The notes beneath the pieces are model-generated. The model was given only the letters and a program-made list of their open reading frames with translations, searched no databases and was not told the DNA's origin. Of a stretch of 64,000 bases of DNA, positions 10,433 through 20,000 are shown piece by piece. A program made the position numbers and the translations under genes. How positions within the stretch are numbered: position 1 is the stretch's first letter; the number at the start of each line of letters is the position of its first letter. The DNA lies in the NCBI GenBank assembly GCA_025517485.1, contig JAOPKB010000005.1, positions 175,724 to 239,723 of the forward strand. The letters are read 5' to 3'. The stretch comes from Natronoglomus mannanivorans (GTDB taxonomy: Archaea; Halobacteriota; Halobacteria; Halobacteriales; Natrialbaceae).

Positions 10433-11832
10433 TGGCGGCCGAGGAGGACGACGGGACGGGCGGGGGTGGAAACAGAGACGGAGACGGAGACGAGACCGTC
10501 CCGACCGAATCCGTCGAGGAGTGGGCGAACTGGTCCGGAAACCTCACGTTCACCCCCGAGGGGATCGCGAAGCCCGAAACCGAAGAACAGGTCCAGGAGG
10601 TCGTCCAGACGTGCGCCGAGGAAGGCCGAACGGTCCGGGTCGTCGGCGCCGGCCACTCGTGGACCCCGGTCGTCGAAACCGACGACCTGCTCGTCTCCCT
10701 CGAGAAGATGACCGGGATGGTCGACCACGACAGCGAGGCGAACACGGCGACAATCCTCGGCGGAACGACCCTCGAGGAGGCCGCCCTGGAGGTCCAATCG
10801 GTGAACCTCGCGATGCCGAACCTCGGCGACGTCTCGATGCAGACGGTCGCCGGCGCGTTCGGCACCGGAACCCACGGAACCGGCACGGAATTCGGTAACC
10901 TCGCGACCACGCTTCGGGGCGGTCGAATGGTCACCGGCACCGGCGAGATCCGCGAGTTCGACGCCGACGAGGACCCGGAGTTTCTGGACGCCGCTCGAGT
11001 GTCCCTGGGCACGCTCGGCATCTTCACCGAACTCGAACTCGACCTCGTCCCCGCGTACAAACTCGAGCGCCGGGAGTACTGTACGACCTTCGAGCAGTGT
11101 CGCGACCACATCGAGGACCTAGAGCAGGAGAACCGCAACTTCGACTTCTACTGGTACCCCCGGTCGGACGAGGTCAAACTCCGACTGCTCAACGGGCCGG
11201 GCGGCGGCACTGACCACGAGGACCTGGCGTACGCCTCGCTGGTCCAGCGGGAGACCGACTGGTGGAACCAGCTCATCCCGGAACACAACGAGATGGCCCG
11301 CCAATTCGAGGAGATGGAGTACGCCGTCCCCGCCGACGAGGCCGAAGCGTGCTTTCTCGAGGTCCGCGACCGCATCCGCGAGGAGTGGCGCGCCGACGCC
11401 GGCTGGCGGGTGCTCCGACGGACCGTCGCCGCCGACGACACGTACATCTCCGCCGACTACGGCCGCGAGACGGTGACGATGGGGATCATCCAGAACGCCT
11501 CTCTCGAGTACACCGAGTACTTCGAGGACATCGAGGAGATCTTCAGGCGGTACGACGGCCGACCTCACTGGGGGAAACGCCACACTCGCCGCGCCGGGGA
11601 GCTGCGAGAGCTGTACCCGGAGTGGGATCGCTTTCAGAAGATCCGACGCGAGATGGACCCGGAGGGCGTGTTCATGAGCGACTATCTGACCGAATTGCTC
11701 GAGGGGGACGAGGATCGGTCGCCACTCGAGCCGGAGAGTGGGGAGTCGGGGACGGAGACGAAGACGGAGGGAGAGCAAACGGACGACGAAGATGAGGAAG
11801 AGGAAGAGCAAGCGGAGGGAGCGAACACATGA
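10432..11832 (+). CDS. FAD-linked sugar-lactone oxidase (D-arabinono/L-gulono-1,4-lactone oxidase type)
   Basis: A 466-residue VAO-family flavoprotein. The FAD-binding domain (about residues 20-190) shows RVVGAGHSWTPVVETDDLLVSL and the phosphate-binding stretch around FGTGTHGTGTEFGNLATTL. The C-terminal ALO domain follows, ending in PHWGKRHTRRAGELRELYPEW, where the His-Trp-Gly-Lys motif is characteristic. The extreme C-terminus is a Glu/Asp-rich low-complexity tail. It presumably oxidises an aldono-lactone or polyol using oxygen. The gene overlaps both flanking ASRT-family genes by 1-4 bp, so all three form one operon. Confidence 0.9.
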   Translation: MAAEEDDGTGGGGNRDGDGDETVPTESVEEWANWSGNLTFTPEGIAKPETEEQVQEVVQTCAEEGRTVRVVGAGHSWTPVVETDDLLVSLEKMTGMVDHDSEANTATILGGTTLEEAALEVQSVNLAMPNLGDVSMQTVAGAFGTGTHGTGTEFGNLATTLRGGRMVTGTGEIREFDADEDPEFLDAARVSLGTLGIFTELELDLVPAYKLERREYCTTFEQCRDHIEDLEQENRNFDFYWYPRSDEVKLRLLNGPGGGTDHEDLAYASLVQRETDWWNQLIPEHNEMARQFEEMEYAVPADEAEACFLEVRDRIREEWRADAGWRVLRRTVAADDTYISADYGRETVTMGIIQNASLEYTEYFEDIEEIFRRYDGRPHWGKRHTRRAGELRELYPEWDRFQKIRREMDPEGVFMSDYLTELLEGDEDRSPLEPESGESGTETKTEGEQTDDEDEEEEEQAEGANT

Positions 11833-12233
11833 CCGACGAGAACGAGCACGTATCCGACGACGAGCAGCCGGTCGGCGACACCGAGTGGGTGATACCCGCC
11901 GGCCACGTCCCCGCCGACAGCACCGGCCCGGAACCGGAGATGGTCAGCAACGATACGCTCTGCCTGCTCAACGCCGGCGAGAAGCTATCGACCGTCGAGA
12001 TCACGCTTTCCTACGCCAACGGCCGCGAGGCCGGCCCGTACCTGCTCACCGTCGCCGCCAAGCGTGTCCGTCACGTCCGAATCAACGACCTGATCGACCC
12101 TTACGCACCGCCACTGGACGAGGACTACGCCGTGGTCCTCGAGTGTAACGAACCGCTGGTCGTCCAGTTCGAGCGGCAGGATTCCCGGCAGGCCGAGAAC
12201 GCGACGTTCTCGACGATGGCCTACGGGGAGTAG
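11829..12233 (+). CDS. Sensory rhodopsin transducer (ASRT) family protein, copy 2
   Basis: A 134-residue paralogue of the protein at 10052. It shares the motifs GHVPADSTGPEPEMVSNDT, LCLLNAGEK, and the C-terminal QFERQDSRQAENATFSTMAY. It carries an extra acidic N-terminus of about 18 residues. The ATG overlaps the oxidase stop by 4 bp. Two divergent copies flanking one enzyme suggest a heteromeric binding module for that enzyme or its substrate, which is inference. Confidence 0.88.
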   Translation: MTDENEHVSDDEQPVGDTEWVIPAGHVPADSTGPEPEMVSNDTLCLLNAGEKLSTVEITLSYANGREAGPYLLTVAAKRVRHVRINDLIDPYAPPLDEDYAVVLECNEPLVVQFERQDSRQAENATFSTMAYGE

Positions 12234-12361
12234 CGGCGTCGCAGTTGGTCCTCTCGTCTCCAGTATTGCGGTACTCGAGGACTACCGAACCGTCCTCATC
12301 TTTTCACTGCTTCAGCTGGAACCAGTTACGGATTCAGGACGACCCATATTCTTATCCAACG

Positions 12362-12401
12362 CAAATATTTTGTATTAGACACCTAAGATATTATACAATC
12401 G
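12362..12401 (+). promoter_or_regulatory. AT-rich promoter-like stretch for the small membrane protein
   Basis: The 40 bases before ATG 12402 are strikingly AT-rich for this genome, with a TATA-like AATATTTTG at about 12364-12372. This is roughly 28-35 bases from the start codon, the spacing expected for a leaderless archaeal transcript. Confidence 0.5.
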
Positions 12402-12554
12402 ATGATCAGTGATACCGCCACTGCGCTTCTGTATCTGCTGTTCGGTATAACGTTTCTCTCGATCGGTGCGATCTCTTTGCAAGGATTGGCGCTCCCGGTT
12501 CTCTCGATAGTGGTCGGCTTTTGGCTTCTAATGAACTGGCGGAAGAAGTGGTAG
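12402..12554 (+). CDS. Small hydrophobic membrane protein (50 aa)
   Basis: ATG 12402 to TAG 12552-12554 encodes 50 residues: two hydrophobic segments (about residues 7-26 and 28-44) joined by a short turn. A positively charged tail, NWRKKW, suggests a cytoplasmic C-terminus. An AT-rich promoter-like region lies immediately upstream. No family is recognised. It is translated here directly from the sequence and could be missed by length-based gene callers. Confidence 0.6.
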   Translation: MISDTATALLYLLFGITFLSIGAISLQGLALPVLSIVVGFWLLMNWRKKW

Positions 12555-12686
12555 CATCGCGTCTCGAATGAGCGATCACTTTACGACGGTCGTCCGAATC
12601 GTCGCGTCTCGACGGAACCGGTCCCGAACTCGGCATCGCTCGCTTTCGTACCGGGTGTTAATAGCCGTGGGCGAAGACGTGTCCGT

Positions 12687-13679
12687 ATGCGATTCGGCAT
12701 CCTCAGCACGGCGGATATCGGCCGACGGGCCGTGATCCCCGCCATTCGGAAGACCGACCACGAAGTCGTCGCCGTCGCCTCCCGCGACGAGGAAACCGCC
12801 CGGGAGTTCGCCGACGACCTCGAAATCCCGACCAGCTACGGCAGCTACGAGGAACTCCTCGAGGCGGATATCGACGCGGTCTACAATCCGCTCCCGAACG
12901 CGCTGCACGCCGAGTGGACCCGCCGGGCGGCGGACGCGGGACTCGACGTCCTCTGTGAGAAGCCGCTGACCGTCGACGCCAGCGCGGCGACGGCGCTGTT
13001 CGACTACTGTGCGGACGCCGGCGTCACGCTGATGGAGGCGTTCATGTACCAGTTCCACCCGCGAACAGAGCGAGCGCGGGAGATCGTCCGCGAGGACCTC
13101 TCGACGGTCCGATCGGTGGAGTCGACGTTCACCTTCTCCCTGCGCGGCGATCCCGACGACATCCGTCTCTCCCCGCAGCTCGCGGGCGGGAGTCTGATGG
13201 ACGTGGGCTGTTACGCCGTCAGCGCGACCCGCGGGTTTCTCGGCGAGCCCGCTCGAATCCACGCCCACGCGCTGGATACGCGAGAGTGCGGCGTCGACAC
13301 GGACCTCGTCGCCCAGTTCGAGTACGACGATTCGGGCGCGCACGCACAGATCCGGTCCGGGTTCGACACCCAGCACCGTCAGCACTACTGCGTCGACGCC
13401 GAGAACGGCTGGCTCGAGGCCGAGAACGTCTTCAATCCCGGTCCCGACACGGAGGTCTCGATCACCTACAGCGTCGACGGCGAGGAGACGACAGAGACGT
13501 TCGACCCCGAAGACGCCTACCGACTCGAGGTCGAGGCGTTCGTGGATGCAGCCGAGCGTGGGAGCGAACCGCCGATCGATCGGACGGAGACGGTCGCTAA
13601 TATGCGAGCGATCGACGCGATTTACGAGAGTGCCGACTGCGGCGCGCCTGTCGCGCTCGACGGTTCGCGCCAACGCTGA
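12687..13679 (+). CDS. Gfo/Idh/MocA family sugar dehydrogenase
   Basis: A 330-residue NAD(P)-dependent oxidoreductase. The Rossmann start is FGILSTADIGRRAVIPAI, followed by the hallmark nicotinamide-site motif CEKPL (about residue 91) and the C-terminal GFO/IDH alpha-beta domain containing GGSLMDVGCYAV. The family oxidises pyranoses, inositols or sugar derivatives; this subgroup resembles D-xylose/D-glucose dehydrogenases, but the substrate is not assignable. Its nearness to the lactone oxidase operon hints at shared sugar metabolism. Confidence 0.88.
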   Translation: MRFGILSTADIGRRAVIPAIRKTDHEVVAVASRDEETAREFADDLEIPTSYGSYEELLEADIDAVYNPLPNALHAEWTRRAADAGLDVLCEKPLTVDASAATALFDYCADAGVTLMEAFMYQFHPRTERAREIVREDLSTVRSVESTFTFSLRGDPDDIRLSPQLAGGSLMDVGCYAVSATRGFLGEPARIHAHALDTRECGVDTDLVAQFEYDDSGAHAQIRSGFDTQHRQHYCVDAENGWLEAENVFNPGPDTEVSITYSVDGEETTETFDPEDAYRLEVEAFVDAAERGSEPPIDRTETVANMRAIDAIYESADCGAPVALDGSRQR

Positions 13680-13724
13680 CGCAGACGCTGACACCTTTTT
13701 GCATCCGTCCGTGGAAGGACCCCC

Positions 13725-14210
13725 ATGACGACTCACGTCAGCGACGAACAGGTGCGCCATTGGATCGACGACGGCGTCGTCCAAAACGTGACCAGCCACT
13801 CGAGTTCGAGTTCGAGTGAGGAGACCGAGTTCAACTTCGAACTCCAGCTCTCGACGCTCCCGATCCACCTCATCAAGGAGGGGACGTGGGGACCGATCCG
13901 CGTCGTCGGTCGGAACGGGTTCGACACGGACCGAACGAAGGCACTCCTGCGTGACGACCAGCAACGCGGCGAACTCCTCAGCTACATCGGGCCGATGCTC
14001 GCCGCGACGCCGGGCTTTTACACCTTTCTGGACGAGGAGGGGACCTCGAGTCCGATCGAGTACGCCGAAACGCTCCAGATCGAGTACCGCATCTATCCCG
14101 ACGAGGCGAGCCAGCAGGCGCTGATGGACGCCGTGATGGCGATCGGAACGAGCATGCGCTACGTCCAGAACGTGGTCGCGGTACTGGGGGCGGCGGAATC
14201 GGGTGAGTGA
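13725..14210 (+). CDS. DUF2299-like archaeal protein
   Basis: A 161-residue soluble protein that I associate with the archaeal DUF2299 group. It begins with a short helix (SDEQVRHWIDDGVV), has a Ser/Glu run encoded by GAGTTC-type repeats (residues 25-32), and then alternating strands such as FELQLSTLPIHLIKEG and IRVVGRNGF. A C-terminal helix contains ALMDAVMAIGTSMRYVQNVV. No function is known for the family. It follows the Gfo/Idh gene by 45 bp on the same strand. Confidence 0.75.
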   Translation: MTTHVSDEQVRHWIDDGVVQNVTSHSSSSSSEETEFNFELQLSTLPIHLIKEGTWGPIRVVGRNGFDTDRTKALLRDDQQRGELLSYIGPMLAATPGFYTFLDEEGTSSPIEYAETLQIEYRIYPDEASQQALMDAVMAIGTSMRYVQNVVAVLGAAESGE

Positions 14211-14277
14211 TCGAAATCGGGCGCCCTGGAGGCGAATACACGCGAGCACCTTTACCGAGCCCTGTCGTCGATAGCGT

Positions 14278-14736
14278 ATGTACGATTCGGTACTCGTCGC
14301 CACCGATGGAAGCGAGGCGTCGGCCGTCGCCGTCGACCACGGAATCGAACTCGCAGCCCGACTCGAGGTTCCACTCTACGGGCTGGCGGTCGTCGAGACG
14401 CGAACTGAGTACGACAACGCGATCGTCGATCCTGACGAAGTCGAAACACGGTTGCGAGCCGACGCGGACGCCGCACTCGAGTCCGTCGAGTCGACGGCCC
14501 AGGAGGCGACCGTCGCAGTCGAAACGGCGCTTCGAACGGGCGTTCCACACGAGGAAATCCTGTCGTACGTCGAGGATCAGGGGATCGATCTCGTCGTCGT
14601 CGGTTCGCAGGGCCGATCGGCGTTTCGACGGGTGCTGCTGGGCAGCACGGCCGACGCGCTCGTTCGCCTGTCCCCGGTTCCGGTGTTGGTCGTCGGCGAC
14701 GACGGAATCGTGGACGGGCGAGCTGGGGACGAGTGA
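14278..14736 (+). CDS. Universal stress protein (UspA domain)
   Basis: A 152-residue single UspA domain. It begins MYDSVLVATDGSEAS and has the ATP-binding signature GSQGRSAFRRVLLGSTADALV (G-x2-G-x9-G-S/T type). It therefore probably binds ATP and acts in stress response. It lies convergent to the ChlI/ChlD gene, whose stop is 14 bp away. Confidence 0.93.
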   Translation: MYDSVLVATDGSEASAVAVDHGIELAARLEVPLYGLAVVETRTEYDNAIVDPDEVETRLRADADAALESVESTAQEATVAVETALRTGVPHEEILSYVEDQGIDLVVVGSQGRSAFRRVLLGSTADALVRLSPVPVLVVGDDGIVDGRAGDE

Positions 14737-14750
14737 CGATCGACCGTCGA

Positions 14751-17066
14751 TCAATTCCCACTCGAGCCGTCGTCCGCCTCGTCGACCGCCGACGCGACAG
14801 TCTCGAGCGAGAGTGCCGACAGTCCAACGACATCGGCGTCGGTTTCGGCGGCGATCAGCTCGGTGACGCCCGCTCTGCTGTCGTCGCCCGCGTCGACGAT
14901 CACGACGTGTGCATCCCGTTTCGCGAGTGAGCGAGCGGCCCGGCGGGTCGCCGCCGTGGGGCTTTCAGTTCCGTCGCCGTCCTCGCACTGAGCGACGTTC
15001 GCCCGCCCGTCGGTCACGAGAACGACGACCTCGAGGTCGCTCTCGGCCCGCTCGAGCACTCGTTCGGCGGTCTCGAGGCCCTCGGGGAGGGGTGTCCGGT
15101 CGCCGGTCGGGAGTTCCTTGAGGTGGCGCGCGGCGAGCGAGACGCTGGTGGTCGGCGGCAACAGGACCTCGCTGTCCTCGCCGGCGAAGGCGACGACGGC
15201 GACTTCGTCGCGGTTCTCGTAGCTCTCCCTGAGGTACTCGAGGACGACACCCTTCGCGGTGCCCATTGCGGACCGCATCGAGGCGCTGGCGTCGACGGCG
15301 AAGACGACCGTCGCCGCGGTCGCTCGTTCCCGAACCGACCGCCTGAGATCGTCGGGTTCGACGCGTCTGTGCCCTCGCGTCGCGGCGGTGCGGATCGAGG
15401 CCGCAGCGTCGATGGTATCGCCCTCGATCGCAGGTTCGGTACGGATGCGAGCGCCGCGACCCTGACCGATTTCGGATTCGACGCCGGACGCTCGAGTCTG
15501 TGATCCACCTTCTGTCCCGTCCCCGTCTCCGTTCGGATTCGTCGCGCCGTCCGCGTCGACCGACGGTGCAGTCGCCTCGCCGATCTCCGGTCGTCGCTGG
15601 CCCGGAATGACGGGTGTCGCTGGCTCGGCGTCGTCCGAACGATCCGCGTCCGCTCTTTCTCTCACACCATCGCCGTCAGAATTCGCCGCCCCAGTCGCCG
15701 CTCCGTCGCCTTGCTCCGGTTCGGGCACCGCGTCGTCGCCGGCGGCAGGCGCCGGTCCGGGATCACCGGTGGACTGTCCTCGAGCGGCGTGTTCACTGCG
15801 GGGTGGCCGTTCCGTCTCGTCGGCACCAGTGTCGTCTCGAGAGTCGGTTGCTGTGGACGATTCGGACCGCTCCTTGGCTGGCTCGTTTGCAGACCGGTCG
15901 TCACCGTCGTCTCCTCCCTTTTTCGAGCCCTCGTCTCCCCTCTCTCTCGATCCCTCGTCTTGCCCCTCTTTCGAAGTCTCGTCCCCCTGATTCCCCTCCC
16001 ATTCGACGTCGTCCGTCGACTCGCGATCACCACCGTCGAAGTGCTCCTCGAGAACGTCTTCGAGGTTCGCCGACTCTTCGAACGGTGTGCTTTGCAGTCG
16101 GTGCGGAAGCGTGTAGGAAGCCGCTTCGCGAACGTCGCCCTCGAGGACCCGCGTTCGCCCGTCGAGGGCGGCGACCGTGATCGCCGTTCGGGCGGTCGCG
16201 ATGTCGCCGCGGTGGCCGTCGACACCCGCCTCGAGACAGAGTGCGGCGATATCGGTTTTGTGTTCGCGAAGGAGGTCGACCGCGTCGTCGTCGATCGCGG
16301 TTCGGGCGCGCTCGAGTCTCGTCTCGAGGCTCGCGAGGTCGTCTTCGTACCCGCCGTCGGGACCACGGCCGTCGCCGGCTGGCCGCTCGAGCGCCCGATC
16401 GATGATCTCGACGCGGTCTTCGAGATCCGAGGCGCCGGTGACGGTCGCCTGGAGGTCGAACCGGTCGCGAAGCTGCGGGCGGAGGTCGCCCTCTTCGGGG
16501 TTCATCGTCCCGATCAGCGTGAATTCGGCTGGATGGGAGCGGCTGACACCGTCGCGTTCGACTGTGTTCGTCCCGCTCGCGGCCGCGTCGAGGAGGACGT
16601 CCACGAGGTGGTCCGCGAGGAGGTTCACCTCGTCGACGTAGAGGATGCCGCGGTTGGCTCGAGCGAGTAGCCCGGGATCGAAATCGGCCTCGCCCGCCAG
16701 CGCGTCCGCGACCGAGAGCGTTCCGACGACGCGATCTCGAGTCGCGCCCAGCGGCAGCGTCACTAGCGGCGTCGGTCTCGTCTCGACCGGCGGGTCCTCG
16801 CGTTCTCGGCAGTCGGAACACTGAGCCGCCGGCTCGTCGGGCGGACAGCTGTACGGACAGTCCGCGATAGCGCGTTGTTCGGGCAAGAGATCGACCAGTG
16901 CCCGAACCGCCGTCGACTTCGCGGTTCCCTTCTCGCCGACCAACAGTGCACCACTCAGAGCGTCGTTCGCGGCGACCGCCAGCAGCACCCGTTTGCACTC
17001 CGCCTGCCCGACGATGGCCGGGAAGGGGACTGACGACACTTTTTTGCCCCCGGGATTTGCAACCAT
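14751..17066 (-). CDS. Fused ChlI/ChlD-type AAA+ and VWA chelatase subunit
   Basis: A 771-residue protein joining a ChlI-like AAA+ module and a ChlD-like von Willebrand A module. The Walker A is GEKGTAKST (about residues 44-52); a Cys-rich insert (CPYSCPP to CSDC) follows; Walker B is ILYVDEVNLL (about 140). A long Glu/Asp/Ser/Gly linker (about 330-560) precedes the MIDAS motif DASAS near residue 590. With CobN it forms the ATP-driven cobaltochelatase. It is transcribed divergently from cobN with only 30 bp between them. ATG 17066 is the start nearest the family's N-terminus. Confidence 0.9.
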   Translation of the reverse strand: MVANPGGKKVSSVPFPAIVGQAECKRVLLAVAANDALSGALLVGEKGTAKSTAVRALVDLLPEQRAIADCPYSCPPDEPAAQCSDCREREDPPVETRPTPLVTLPLGATRDRVVGTLSVADALAGEADFDPGLLARANRGILYVDEVNLLADHLVDVLLDAAASGTNTVERDGVSRSHPAEFTLIGTMNPEEGDLRPQLRDRFDLQATVTGASDLEDRVEIIDRALERPAGDGRGPDGGYEDDLASLETRLERARTAIDDDAVDLLREHKTDIAALCLEAGVDGHRGDIATARTAITVAALDGRTRVLEGDVREAASYTLPHRLQSTPFEESANLEDVLEEHFDGGDRESTDDVEWEGNQGDETSKEGQDEGSRERGDEGSKKGGDDGDDRSANEPAKERSESSTATDSRDDTGADETERPPRSEHAARGQSTGDPGPAPAAGDDAVPEPEQGDGAATGAANSDGDGVRERADADRSDDAEPATPVIPGQRRPEIGEATAPSVDADGATNPNGDGDGTEGGSQTRASGVESEIGQGRGARIRTEPAIEGDTIDAAASIRTAATRGHRRVEPDDLRRSVRERATAATVVFAVDASASMRSAMGTAKGVVLEYLRESYENRDEVAVVAFAGEDSEVLLPPTTSVSLAARHLKELPTGDRTPLPEGLETAERVLERAESDLEVVVLVTDGRANVAQCEDGDGTESPTAATRRAARSLAKRDAHVVIVDAGDDSRAGVTELIAAETDADVVGLSALSLETVASAVDEADDGSSGN

Positions 17067-17096
17067 ACTTGTGCTAATACAACGAGGGTTTAAAAA
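17067..17096. promoter_or_regulatory. 30-bp shared divergent promoter of chlID and cobN
   Basis: Only 30 bases separate the start codons of the two chelatase subunits. They are AT-rich, with GTTTAAAAA just before cobN and GTATTAG on the other strand before the chlI/D gene. TATA boxes for leaderless messages would have to overlap or sit inside the opposite gene. There is no room for a cobalamin riboswitch. Confidence 0.55.
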
Positions 17097-20000
17097 ATGA
17101 CGAGGGTCGGACTCTACACCGCGACGGAGAACGAACTGGGATCGATTCAACGAGCGGCCGATCGGCTCGAGGGAATCGACCTGGTCGTCCGTTCCGAATC
17201 GGATCTCGAAGACGAGGCTGCGATCGAGACGTTCACCGAGGAACTCGAGGACGCGACCGCCGTGGTCTGCTGGCTTCACGGCGCCGAGGACAGCATGCCG
17301 GGCTACGAGTACGTGACCGGTCGGCTGGCGGCAGCGGGCGTTCCGCTGGTCGTCAAGGCTACCGGCGACGCCTACGCCGTCGAGGATACGACCGCTTCGG
17401 AGGGAATTCGGGAGACGGCGTACGACTACCTCGAGAAAGGCGGGACGATCAACCTCGAGAACCTGTGTCGATACCTGGCGAGCGAGTACGGAGACGGGAG
17501 TGACGGCGACAGTGCCGGAAGCGGCGAAGACGCGTACGACGCCCCGAAACAGCTTCCGACGGAGGGCGTCTACCACCCCGACCATCCCGGAATCGAGTAC
17601 GCGGACCTCCTCGAGACCTTCGACCCGGACCGGCCGACGGTCGCCGTCTGGTTCTACGAGTCCCACTGGACTCACGAGAACACCCGCTACGTCGACGCGC
17701 AGGTCCGAGCGCTCGAGGCCGAGGGAGCGAACGCGTTGCCGATCTTCTGTAATCCGGCGACCGACACTGCGGAGCAAGAAGATAGCGAGACGTCGGACGA
17801 CGTCTCGAACAGTCGAGCGGCAAAGCCGCGAGACGCCGAGTGGGTGACCGACCAATGGCTGCTCGACGAGTTGGGCGATCCGATCGTCGACGCCGTCTGC
17901 TCCTCGTTCATGTTCTCGCTGTCGATGGACGAACGTGGACGGAGTGCTAACGACGAAGGTACCGGTGCAGAGGAGGTCTTTCTCGACCGCCTCGGCGTCC
18001 CCGTCCTCCAGACGATCACGACGATGCGCTCTCGGTCGCGCTACGAGGCCAGCGACACCGGCGTGATGGGCTTCGAACTCGCGCTCTCGGTCGCACTCCC
18101 AGAGTTCGATGGAAACGTCATCACCCACCCCATCTCGGGGAAAGAGCGAATGAACGACGAGTCGGGCATCGGCAGCGCGCCGAAACAGCACTTCCCGATC
18201 GAGGATCGGGTCGATCACGCCGCGCGGCTGGCGGTCAACTGGGCCCAACTGCGCCACACGCCCAACGGGGAGAAACGCGTTGCCGTCGTGCTCCACAACT
18301 ACCCGCCGAGCGACGACGGGATCGGCACGGCGTTCGGCCTCGATTCGCCCGAGTCGACAGTCAATCTGCTCGAGGAGCTCGATGCTCGAAACTACGACCT
18401 CGGAGACTCACTCCCCGAGAGCGGCCAGTCGCTCGTCGAGAAACTCACCGCACAGCTCACGCTCGAGGATCGCTGGGTCGCCCCCGAGGACGTCCGCGAG
18501 TTGAGCGTCGACGTCGTCTCGAGCGAGCGCTACGAGTCCTGGTTCTCGGACGCGGACGAGCGGTTTCAGGAGAACGTCGTCGAGGAGTGGGGCGAGGTTC
18601 CCGATCGCCCGTTCGCGATCCCCGGTGTCGAGTTCGGGAACGTCCTCGTCACCGTCCAGCCGCCACGCGGGTTCGGGATGGACCCCTCGAAGGTCTACCA
18701 CGACTCCGACCTGCAGCCGCCCCACGACTACTACGCCTTCTACGGCTGGCTGCGCGAAGCGTTCGAGGCCGACGCCGTCGTGCATCTGGGTACGCACGGC
18801 AGCCTCGAGTGGCTCCCCGGCAAGACGGTCGGCCTGAACGGCGCGAGCGCGCCCGACCAGTTGATCGACGATATTCCGAACGTCTACCCCTACATCGTGA
18901 ACAACCCAGGTGAGGGGACGCAGGCGAAACGGCGCTCGTACGCCGCGATCGTCGACTACCTCACACCCGTCATGCGAAACGCGGGGACCTACGACGAACT
19001 GGCGGAACTCGAGGACCTCGCGAACCAGTATCGCGAAGCCGGGATGGAAGACGCCCGTGCCGACGACGGTGAGCACCTCGAGTCGCTGATCCGCGAGACG
19101 GTCGAAGAGCTCGACCTCGCGGTCGAGTTGGGTGTTTCGGGAGAAATCAGTGAAAGAGTCGACGTCCGCGGTCCAGACGGCGAGACGCCACGCGTCTCGG
19201 AACGGTCGAGCGGGGAGCGAAGCGACCCGCGAGACGAGGCAGGCTCGACGCTCGCGGAAGGTAAGGTGAAAGGAGACGAGTTCGAGATCGACGACCTCGT
19301 CGAACGCATCCACGAGTACCTCACCGACGTGAAGACCACGCAGATCCGACTCGGGCTGCACACGATGGGCGAACCGCCCGAAGGCGAGCGCCTGATCGAG
19401 TACCTGGTCGCACTCACGCGCCTCGAGAACCCTGGCGCGCCGAGTCTGCGAAAGAGCGTGGCCGGCGCGCTCGGTGTGGATTACGAGACGATGCTCGAGT
19501 CGCCCGGGGAGTACGACGAGGCCCTCGGGATGACCTACGCCGAAGCGGCCGACGAGGTCTACGAGACCAGCGTCGATCTGATCGAGACGCTCGCCGACCA
19601 CGAGTTCGATATTCCGGCGTCGGAGCGCGAAGCCGACCCCGACGACGAGGTGAACGTCAACCTCCTGATCGTCGACCTCGAGACGATCGGCGACGGCCGA
19701 GCGACGTCGGGTGCTCACGACGACCTTCGGGAGGTGCTGGCGTACATCTGTGAGGAGGCCCAGCCACGAGTACAGGGAGCCGAAGACGAGATTCCTCGGA
19801 CGGCGGACGCCCTTTCGGGCGAGTACGTGCCGCCCGGCGGGTCGGGCGCGCCGACTCGAGGCGGCGTCGACTTGCTTCCGACCGCGCGGAACTTCTACAC
19901 GCTCGACCCCCGAAAGGTACCCGCGAAGGCAGCCTGGCAGGTGGGCCGGGAGGTTGCCGAAGGCGTCCTCGAGCGCCACCACGCCGAACACGAGGCGTAC

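Noticed and set aside
12576..14303. Long minus-strand open frame of 575 codons opposite the Gfo/Idh and DUF2299-like genes
   Set aside because: It is the antisense shadow of genes with clear family motifs; its own product is Arg/Val-rich with no recognisable domain.
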